This document shows positions 9,801-21,800 of a DNA stretch of 64,000 nucleotides, piece after piece; the first letter of the stretch is position 1, and the number at the start of each line of letters is the position of its first letter. A program made the position numbers and the translations under genes. Origin of the DNA: an uncultured Clostridia bacterium (GTDB taxonomy: Bacteria > Bacillota > Clostridia > Christensenellales > UBA1242); contig CAKVLP010000001.1 of NCBI GenBank assembly GCA_934757825.1, forward strand, positions 558,001 through 622,000. Direction: 5' to 3'. The notes below the pieces were generated by a model that did no database searches, was not told the DNA's origin, and saw only the letters and a program-made list of their open reading frames with translations.

Positions 9801-12800
9801 ATGAGGTGAAGAGTCCGGAAGGTTCAACCGATACGTGGATTAGCCTAGTTGGAAATTCCACATTCCTTTCAGAAAAAGGTTACTACTTCTCAATGCCTAA
9901 ACACGAAACTAAGGTTTATAATAATCCTATAATGAGCGCTTATGAAATTGACACTACATTTAATGGCGACAAAATAGACAAAGTGCTTCGTATTAAAATA
10001 GGTCAATATCCAGACGAAAAATATGATTTCTATTTGTATTCTGGTACAAAGGCTTATCAATTGCTTGATTGTATACAACAAGCAACACACGAACAAGATG
10101 AGATTGTAAAAGACGGAAAAACATATAAGTACTTGTTTGAAATATCGAGTGATACTTTGGCACCATATGTGTATTACCAAGAAGATGGTGTCAAAACCGT
10201 GTACACTCACTTCTGCAATGTTAACTCTCAGGACGCTGTGACTTTCTATTTGTACGAAAGTCAAGGCGCTTTCGTGGCAGAGAGTGCTAAGTCAAATAAT
10301 GCTTCTGGCGCGGTTACAATTACCATTAAAGGAGTGAAATATACCCTTACAAATGGTGTGCTTGTAGATGAAGATGGGGTTGAATTCCAACCTACATCTG
10401 ATTCGAGATTCTATGTTAATGACCAACTTGAAGTAAATTCTGACAACAAGATTTTGTCTAACGAAAAGATTTTGGAAATGATCAATTCGATTAACCAAAA
10501 GAATTACAAAACAATCCAAGAAATGTTTAACGACCTTGGCTTTAACAATTTTGACGGCGAAATATATGCTCCATCTGATGTTAAGTACTATTTCAGTCAT
10601 ATTGAAGGAGAGGGGACGGATGCAAAAGAAGTTTGGTACACTGATTTAACAGGAGATGCTGAACTTGATGCCGATACTATTAACGCAATAACGGATTATG
10701 TTAGCCAAAGTAATAGTTTTAAAATAAATAGCACTGATCGTATCTATTATGTTTACGATCCAAAAAGTGAGCCAAGCAATCCTATATACTACTATTACGT
10801 AGGTGGGAGATTTGAAAACGGCGGTCTTGTAGGCGGAAACTGGTACAAATCCCTAAAAGGTACCGCGGTGACCGATGAAGCAATTACAGACAGATTGGCA
10901 AAAGTCACAGTGAGTGCGAATACGCAAACTACTGGTTGGAGTTATACAATACTTCCTATGAGTTACTTATTTGAAGTAAGCGCAAAGTTTAAAGACGACA
11001 AGTGGTATTATGGCGGAACCAATGAGGAAGTTAATGACACATACTTGTTGGAAAAACTTGAAGAGAATAAGAGTACCGATGGTGACGGCAATGTTACAAG
11101 TAAGTACGATTTGAAACTTTACAAACACTATACCGATGACGGTCACGAGTGGACATATGATAGCGCTTATGAAAATGTGGCAAAAGACTCGTATATCACG
11201 AGTTTGATTAAAGACGATGAAGTGCTAGACAACAAACCAGCATTCTCGTTTAGTTATAATACTGCTACCTACAATGTTACGATTGACAACAACGGAGCAA
11301 TTAAGATTGTTTCCACCACAGGAGCATACTTCGTAAACGCTCTTGGTGGACTTGGCTACACTGAGCCAACATTTAGCATAGTAGACGGAAAATTGATTGT
11401 AGGTGCAACCAAGGACGGAAAACAAGTAGAACTTACCTTCAACTTGCAAGGCACAGATGACTCGTTTAAGTGGGTTATAAGCGACAAAGTTAACAATGGA
11501 CTTCCAGTGCTTGCAAAACTTGTAATTACTCAGACTGGTGCTAACAAGTTTGATTCAGAATACGAGTTGTGGTTTGACACACTTGCAACGTTAAGCCTAA
11601 CAGTTCACGACTTTGTATCAAATGGCAATGGCTACTACTATGAGGACGTTGAGGACATACAATATCAAGGCCACATAATGTACAACGCTGACACAGTGGT
11701 TTTGATGTACAACGCACCTCTTGCAAATGATGAAAATACTAACCTTAACACATATCTACTTTCCTATGGTGTGACCGACAACGGATATTTCGTTGCAAGC
11801 ATCAACGGAAAAGTGCTTGAAATAAGCGGTGTTAAGATTGATAAGGATAGTGCTTCGCAAATCGTTATCACAAGTAGCGATTCCGACGTGGCTAGCCTAG
11901 ACACAGTAGAACAAAACGTTTCGGACAAAACCATTAAAGTTACAGTTCATAGCGAAGGCGAAACAATACTTACTTTCTACAACCTTAAAGATGATGGCAT
12001 AAACATCAAACTTAATATTAAGGTTGTCAAAGGATTTACAAATTTTGAAATAAAACAAGACGGCGAACCTAGCAATGGTGGAACCGACAAAGATGTTGAC
12101 ATCAAACTTCAAGTTGGCAAATCAAAAGATTACAACATTGGGTTTGTGAATACATTAAATGGCAATACTTATCCAGCAAATACTAGCGGATATCAAGTTA
12201 GGGTGCTAAGTGTTGACGGCAACACAAGTATTGTAAATGTAAGTTCGAGTATGCTTCTTGGCAATGTCTTGATAAACGGCGAAATGATAGGTAAAACCTA
12301 CGACTTTGATTACACTGCAACTCTTAATTTGCTAGCACTAGATAAGTACGAAGATGGCACAGAAAACGCTGGCAGAATTACGTTGCAAGTAATTCCATTT
12401 GTGATTGTTTCAGTGGGCAACCAAACAGAAAAACTACTTATAGACGAACTTTCCAAAAATGTTGTTGTAACGCTTCAAACCCCAGCATTGTCGGTTGACT
12501 TTACCGAAATTGAGTCGAGGCTTATGGCACAAGACACCAAAGAGATTTCGGTTGTGATTACCTCCAACAATGGAGACAAGGCACAGTCACTTACTCTAAA
12601 CATTACAGGCGTTAATGAAATAGTTATCAACCCAGCACAATCTATCAACTTTACTCAAAACTTAGTCGTTGACGACGGCACAACCGCAAGCCTACTAAGT
12701 TTGAAGTTCAAGTCGTATTCATTTGTTGCTGGCGAAAAGACCGCAGGCAAAACTGTGGTTAATAGACACACATTTACACTTGTTGTTGGACTAGATATGG

Positions 12801-15800
12801 CAAGATATCTAACCGAGTACAAAAAAGGCGTCAACCCTCTATACTACGACAAGGAATTCACGTTCGTTGCGACCGACGGCACAGAAAACTCGCTTACTTC
12901 CGAGTTTAAATTGACCATCGCACCAAACCCAGTAAATAGCCTTGAATCGTTCTTCTATCCAGTTAAGGAAGATGGCGCCGAGGCAAGCGACAAAGAAATA
13001 TATAGCCAAAGCAATGTTTGGGCAATCGTTCCTGGCAAAACAGGTATGATGAAAATAGAGATTGCGCCAGAATACAACAATGTTTTGGCAGTAGAACTAG
13101 AACTTGATTCGAGATATCTAAACTACGTTGAAATTTGTCAGTACAAGCCAAACTATATTTACAATAACGACTATATTGAGTACACAAAACTTGACACTGC
13201 AAACACGGTTATTGGCAATAGGCTAGTGCTATGGAACACGTTGGTTGATTACGAACAACTTCAAGATCCTAACAATCAAAATAACACTGAAAGAGAAGAT
13301 ATTTATAAGACGCAGGGCGAATACTATGTGAGATTTGCGTTTAGGGAAAATATGCCACAGAATTCAAGATTTAATGTGAACATTAACCTATACGACAGAA
13401 ACAGAGATGTTTTGTTAAGCGAAGAAAAACAAATATTCGTAGAAAAATTGCCAGAGATTAGCGTAACTGTTGATGAGCAGAAGAGCACAACAATAGGTAA
13501 GGGGGAATATTTAAAAGTTAACTTTGATGCAAGCAATATAAACTCCGATATTGATTGGAAACTATATACTTTGCAGGACGGAAACGAGAGTTTTTCAAAC
13601 GCGCTATATACTCTAAATGGAAATACATATACGCAAGTTGGCACATCGAAAATTGATACAAGTAAGGATTACTATATCAAAACTTCCGAATTGTCCTATG
13701 GCACATATACAATCGAAGCAAAAGCATCAAATACCATTAACAACACAGTATACTCGGCGCAATCCAAAGCGACATTCAAAGTGGTTAAGGTTGCAATTAC
13801 ATCAATCCGCGAAGTTGACGAGGTTGAGGGTGTTGTAACTATTAACAACGGCACAACCAAAACATTAAAAGCAAGCGTTACTCTTAATGCTTATGCTAGG
13901 GACGTTTTGGAAGACGATACAAAGGCTGATTACGATGTTATTAGCCAAGAATACGAGAGAATTATCGATCAAATCTCCAATATGACAAGCAAAGAGACTT
14001 ATCCGCGCTCGTCCAACTGGGGAATTGCATCGGATAGTAGTTGGGTTCAACTAGGCATTACCCAGTCGAGTGACAAGGAAAACGGCGTGGCATATCCGGG
14101 CTTTATATTCCTTGTAGACGAAGAATTTAGATGTAAGATTAGAGCGAGAGTAATCTCAAATATCCAGTTTAAATTGTCCGTCCAGTATTACTACGACGAA
14201 AATGGCGAAATGTATGTTGTGGAACCTCAAACGTCGCCAATATATTATGACACTAATACCAATACAGAGTACTACCTAGATATTTTGGAACACGAGTTTA
14301 CTTTGACTATTAAGGATAATAGCAACGAGGATCACCCAAATCCTATCAACTCGCAAGACGAGTTGGCGGCAATGCAAGAGGGTGTCAACTATATCCTTCA
14401 AAGAGATATCGAACTAATTAGTTGGAGACCAATTGACTTTAAGGCAAACTACTTAGACGGCAACGGCTTTACAATCACAATTAAGAGTTTTGATTTGTCC
14501 GACGAAAAAGGAAAGGCTGAGGCATATGTTGGTCTATTTAGAACAATTGCCGAGGGCTCAACGGTCAAGAATCTTAACATCAATATTTCGGAATTGTTAA
14601 GATCAAAAACGCAAGTTAACGCAATGATTGAAGAACAACTTGTTCCAAACATCGACTTGCGCGCAACCGAAGTAGTGTACTTTGGGTGTCTAAGCGCAAC
14701 CAATGAAGGTATTGTTGAGAATGTAAGAGTACTTAATTACATTTTGCAAAGCGACCTTATACTATATGTCGCAACAACAAGAGGCTACTATCAAGCAAAC
14801 GACGATTATTCCACAAATACCTCATACATCGGCGGTTTAGTGGGACAAAACACCGGCGTTATCGCGGATTGTATGCTAGGAGTTAGAGAAGGTAAAACAG
14901 TTACTGTTTCGACATATCTAAACTCCAAATTGTCACAAAAAAATCAATCAGTTGAAGGTTTCAGTATTTGGGGCGGAAACAACCTTGCGGGAGTTTCGGC
15001 AACCAACTCTGGCACAATCTCCAACACATATACCTCGCGCCTTAGCCTTAAAAACACAGCGCGAGTTAGCCAAAACAGTTACACAGCAGGGTTTGTAGGA
15101 CAAAATACTGGCAAGGTTTACTCTTGCGCTGTTACTACAATCAATTCCGACTTGACCAATTTCCGTGCAGATAGCACCAAGATTGAAAGTTCGGTTCCTA
15201 CTGCGGGCTTCGTGTACAAAAACACGGGCAAGATAGAGGATTGTTATTCCAATATCAAGATAGTAAACATCACAATTTCCACAGCGGGTTTTGTTTACGA
15301 AAACGAGGGCGAGATTGTAAATGCTTACACCACAACCAAGAATAGTTCTGCCGACAATACTAGGTCGCACGGACTTTTCGTGTACGTAAAACCTATGAAG
15401 GGTACACTTAAAAATTGCTATTATGCAATTGTTAACAACGAACTTGGACTTGGTCAAGATATTGATATGGAAATCCTAAAAGTTTGGGATCCAGCAATCG
15501 GTCTAAATATTACAGCCGAAGAGGCAATAACCAAGAGCCTATTTGACGGATTTACATTTGCTAGCAATGAAGCGTCACTTGACGGCGTGTGGTTGTTTAG
15601 AGCGGGTAATTTCCCAAGGCTACTAAATTGCGAAAGCATTGAGTTGTATTCTAGTAGAGAGTTGACAAGCGCACCTACTGTTTTGTTTAGAATTAGCGAA
15701 ACAGATAGAAAGGCATACTCCTACGACGAAAACTTCGAACAACTTGACACAGTTGGGCTTACAATTGACAACAATACGTTCTATTACAGTGGAATTGAGA

Positions 15801-18800
15801 TTAGGAAAGTAGGCGACAATTGGACGTTTAAAGAGGACGGAGTTGAAATCCAACTAACTGCGGATATGGACTCTGACGGAAATATTTACTACAAATATCA
15901 ATCCGAAAACGCGACCCAAAACGGCAAAGATACAATGTTTAATTACACTTACACCAAGTACAATCCAGGCAGTAAAAACAACCCAATTTTGGTTGCAACT
16001 GCTGAGGAATTTGCAAGATACATTGTGTCGTATAGTTATGAAGAAACCATAAACGGAACCAAATACTATCTATTTGGCGGAAGCGACGACGAGGCAGCAT
16101 CTAAGGCTAGATACATTAAAATTGTTCAGGACCTAGACTTCTCGGACAAAACAATTTCGTCGCAATATACCAATGAAAACGGCACCAAAATTTCTATTTC
16201 CGACATCACGTTTAACGGCGTGTTGCTTGGAAACTCAATGTCGCTATCCAGTATCTATTTGACACGTGGCGACAAAGTGAGTGAAAACGAAAACTGGGGC
16301 ATATTCGCGCAAGTTGGACTTCCAAGCGAAAGCAAAACAATAGAACGCACAAAAGCAAACGCATTTGTGTTTAACCTAAAACTAAATTATCGCGAAGTAA
16401 GCAGTGAAAACAGCCGAAAAGTAGGAATTTTGGCAGGTACAATTCAAAATGCTACAATCACTAAGGTCGACATTGCTGGACCTAAGGATTACAAAGAAAG
16501 CGACATCGTCAAAGGTAAATACCTTGTAGGTGGTTTGGCTGGATACATTGGCGAAGGTGCCAACATTTCGGAAATCACAACTACTGACGTTAGAGTTTCG
16601 TCGGCATATATCACAGCTATAAGCAATGGCTCAGAACTAGAGGCCTTCAACCTTACCGACAAATCAGTTGTGGAAGAGGGAGAAAATGGCGAAACTGGCT
16701 ACGATACATTCGGTTACTTTGATGACTCAGAAAACACGCATAGGTCGCAAGCAATACTAGAAACCAATGGGAAAATCGCTAACTTGTCAAAAACTGGATC
16801 GGACTTTAATAGTTCGTATGCAGGGGCAATTGCTGGTGCAATAGTAGGGCATAGCGAAAATGACTTCTCCACAAGTTACAAAAACTTTAAATCTAAAAAT
16901 GATGAACAACCTGAACCAACATACAAACTTGTTAGAAACGCCAAAACAACGCTTCAAAATGTGACCGTAAGTGGCGGACTAAGCGTTACTGCTATGGTTG
17001 CGGGCGGAATGTTTGGCTATGCTGGTGGTATAGAAAAAGTGTCTAAAACCGATAACGGCATATTGGTTATGAAAGATATGTTCCTAGAACTTACCGACGA
17101 CGACACTGTTTCGCAAGGCATATTCGGCAGGGCGTATAGCGGTGGAATTGTGGGTTATGGATATAGGACCGCATTGGTTGAGGCTCGTGTTGAGCACTCC
17201 GAAGAGGTTCAGGACGCTATCGACACTAGAATTAACACCATAAGTTCAACTGGTGTTTCGCGAAACGACTTGTTTGTGAGCCAACTTGGCAATGTAAACG
17301 ACCGCAACATCGCAATCGGTGGTATTGCGGGAATCACAAGAGATGCAATTATCGTTGACACCCTAAGCAAAGTAAACGTTGTTAACGAGTACTCCTATAT
17401 AGCAGGCGGATTTGTTGGACAAGCAAACGGCTCGCTATATATGGCATACGACTACACAATCGGCAACGTTGACGCGGGTGTTATGATAGGTGGCTTGATT
17501 GGATATAAGACATATGTTAATAATCAACCCAACGACCTATATATGTTTAACTGTATCGCCCTAAACGTTTGGGACGCAAAAGTTAAAAACTATATTACTC
17601 AAAATGGCGTATTGTTTACAAAAGAAGTTGATAAGTTGGATAACGCTGGAAATAAAATTCCTAAGAAACAGATTGATGGAAGCCCTGTGACAGACGAAGA
17701 CGGAAACATTGTATATGAAAAAGTAACCGTTAATTTCTCGGGCTCTATGCCAGAAATCGGAAACCAAAGACCAGTTGGCTACGAATTTAGTGACACTGCA
17801 ACTATCGACGCGCTTAAATATCTTGGAAGCGTAATTGGCAGAGCAAGTTATTTGGGTCAAAAGGAAAGTAGAACCAACAACTACGTGGGAATAAGTCAAA
17901 ATGAAAAAGCAACAGCAATTGATATGTTTAAGTCTCTAAGTTGTGGCACAAGAGAAAACACATTTGCGGGTGCAAGTTTCACTGAATATCACCCAACATT
18001 CTACAATAACAACATTTTCCACGTTGTAAGTAGTACATATGGCAAGGTTATCCATACTGGCGATATTGCTAAGGACAACTATACTAGCCGTATTTCCGAC
18101 GACAAACTTAACTTGTCGGCTCCGGTTGGGGTTAAAGGCAATGCCATTGACCTAAGCACTGATGTGGCATTTACAAGACTTCTTGGTAATCAATATTACA
18201 TCTCGCAAATCACTGGCGACTATCTAAATAGTTATCCAGAGAAAGATGCGTCAGGGCAATATATTTCTGCCAACTACAATTACAAAAACGAGTTTTCTCT
18301 AAACTGGGGATTTGTAATGGACATCTCCGAGATTGAGCATGGTGGCAATGTATTTAATATATCGGCTACTGGCATATCCACATCGTATGTGTGGTATGTA
18401 GAAAGCCTAAAATACTTGCCAAAACACGGCTATAACATCAATAGCAACGTGCAGATTATTGAAAACGCAACAGAATTAAAAGAAGCGTTGACATTCGGAT
18501 ATAGCGATAAAATCTATAAGATTAACCTAGAATCATTTGTTAAGAAAGAGAATGGCGAAATTCAACTTGATGCTAGTGGCAAGGTTTTATTTGATATGCC
18601 AACAATTGATATAAACAGAGCGGACATCAACTTGTCCAACTGTGTGTTCATTGTTGACCCATTCACTCACAACGGAAACGGAACAAAATACGATAGATTT
18701 ACAATCACGTTTAAAAAGAGCAACGGTGTTAACAAAGACGGAATATACAACTCACTAAGCGGTTGTACATTTGTAAACATCGACTTTGTGATTGATGCAA

Positions 18801-21800
18801 CCAACAACGACACAGTTGGCACAAACAGTACGGGCGGATACTTCGGATTGTTTGCAAACGAACTTCTTGGCAGTACATTCACAAATTGCACATTTGAGAT
18901 CAATACTGGCAACAAAACATTAGACGAAAATGTTCAAGTATTTGGCTTGCTAGCAGGTAGAGTGAATAGAGCAGTGTTTAACGGCACAACTATCACAATT
19001 TCGAAAACGGTTGAATTGACATCACTAAATGAGTCCGGCAAAACCAATGTTACTCACATTGGTGGAGTGTTTGGATTTATGAGAGATTCGACTCTTGACG
19101 CGTTTACTGCAAACCTAACGGCGTTTGACTTTGGTACTAGCACTACTCGAATTTACAACAATTCAATTTGTTACTACGCAGGCGGATTTGCAGGAAGAGT
19201 TGAGGGCGGAACAATCTCTAATTTGACAATCAACCTAAATAAAGTAAATCACAGTGTAAGGCTAGAAAAAGTCACAACCGACAAGGGTGGCGGAATTAAC
19301 TTTGGTGGCGTGTTTGGTGGCATAAGCCAGACAACAATGAATGGCATAAAGGTTAGCAACATTACGTTGGCAGTAGACACCGTGATGACGTTGGTTCAGC
19401 ATAATAATATGCGAATTGGCGTGTTCGCGGGACACTTGGCAAGTTCTACTGTGACTGGCTTGGAAGTAAGCGGGTCGTTTAACTATACGACCAAAAAGTT
19501 TACAAAAAACGAAAAACTTTACGCGATTGCTAAAAACGAACACATCGGAATTGTGGCTGGATACGCTAGTTCCAATGTGATGACCGACATCAAAACATAT
19601 TCAATCGACAATTCTGGAAACAAATTGACTTCGAGAATAACATACACGACAATTTCCGACAATATCACACAAAAAGATGAGGTTCAGTCGGCTATAAACA
19701 TCGGCGGAGTGATGGGTTCTAACGAATTTAACACTCTAAATAGTGTTATTAGCACAACAAACATCATTATGAATGTGCCTGCTTATAACAACTTCTGTAC
19801 AACGCTTAGAGTTGGCGGAATTGCGGGCTATGCGCTAGGTTCGAGCACAACGCTTAACAACGCTGTGGTTATGGGCAATATTCAATTTGGTAAGGATGTT
19901 TATAAAAATCAATACTACATAAAAACAGGCGCAAGTATCGGCGGAGTGTATGGACAATCGGGTAGAGCAATAATGTCCGATGTGGCTGTATATAGCGACA
20001 TTTCGTATTTGGATCCAGGCAACATTAAGACAATCGACCTTAATGGAACCACCTTGTACTATCGTCCTTCTAATATGACAAAGGGTGGCGCTTTGGTTAG
20101 TGTGTTCGTAGACTTGGCGTGCTCGAAAACTTTGGTTTCGCACTTAGATGATTTGGCAAACGATTTGCAAAATCAATATGTAAGCGTAACCTTTGGAAAA
20201 GCGACATATTATGGCGTATTAGACAGAATAAATAATAGCCATAGCTGGTATACCGATGCTAAGTATGAAATTTCATTGAAGAGTAGATTGGAAAACTCAA
20301 TTTCAAAATATACAAACATTATAAACACAAACTTCTACATTGGCGGAGTAATCGGAAGCGGTTCTAACGCAACAAGAAGTTCGGAATTTACAAACATAAT
20401 TGCAATGTCAAACATTACTGCAACTGGCAGAAATGGTGAAGAACTTGTTCAGGGCAAAACATACAATCGCGTTAGCGGATTTATGTATGGCTTAAAATCG
20501 GGTCCATCGTTTGAAAACGTAAACTTCGTGGCAGAACTAGACCCAGCGAGCGCGTCGTCGGCTTCTACGGATAGCGTGCTTGGCGGATTAGCACTTCCAT
20601 ATGTGGGAGTTACTGGCCTGGGCAAACACGGCGACAACGAAAACTACTTTGTTTACGGAAGCCTTAAATATATGCCTATTCCAAAAGGATTTAGCGGTTC
20701 TGAGGACGAACTAATCGCCCTTATGACGGTTATGGATAATACACAGACTACTGTGGGTGGCAAACTAAATCCAAATTTCGTTACTGAGATTTCAAAAGAC
20801 GCAAGCATTGATAGCAAAAAGTTCTATGTGTTTAACACCGAAACAATTAAGTTTGGCGCAGGCATCTCAATCGGCAATGGTGCGGTTGTTACAAGCACCA
20901 ACCTTACTGGCGAAAACAAGAGTGGCGAAGTAGTGTGTGCAGACATTGCTCACGGAGTTACTCCAATTAAACAAAATTACGGAACTATCTCCAACATACT
21001 ATTTATGTATCAAGGAGCAAATAACGACGCAATCTCGCTAACTGGCAACACAACTGTGCTTTTGCAAACAAACTACGGCTACTTGTACAATGTGGCTGTT
21101 GCTACAAAGATTGTTAAGGACACCGACGGGCTTACAAATCGTGACTTAAAAATCACAAAAACTAACGCAACTCAATTAAAATTTTCGTTGATTGGCGCCA
21201 ACTATGGCGGAATCTACAAGAGTGGAACATCAATAGTGTTTAATAGCGAATCGTCTATTAAAAGCTTAGATATGAGTTTCTTTGTATTCGACAACTATGG
21301 CACAATCAAAGAATGCTACACCACAAGCAAATACAATGGCAAGTTTGGCGACAAAAACGACCAACAAGATTCCATTAAATTTGGCTTTATGGTGTTTAAC
21401 AACGACGGCACAATTGAGAATTGTGAAATTGCCGGCAGATTCGGCAACACCTTGCCAACTTCTAGCAACATCAAACATCAAGGCAGTGTCGGCACTAAAA
21501 ATTGCTGGGTTTGCAAAGACGGCAATCCTGCAAACTTTGAAACTAAGGGCGACATTGTCAACTGGAACAAAAACAAGGATTACACCTACAACGAAGGCTT
21601 CCCATACATCTTGGGCGGCATTAAGATTAAGAGTGACCCATATGGCGGAAAGTATATTTCAATTAACTCAGTGCAGGAGTTTACAAATTACTTAACCTAT
21701 CTAAATGCCTTTGCGGACACCTCTCTAAATGCAGATCCAACCGCTGAAGTCGGCGCAACGGGCGTTAAGTCAAAACAAAAACTAACCTTTAATATCCAGA

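Noticed and set aside
21282..21695. 137-codon plus-strand frame inside giant gene 1
   Set aside because: Alternate frame of the giant gene; composition (Thr/Ala/Lys/Gln-rich) is a frame-shift artefact and no ribosome site precedes it.
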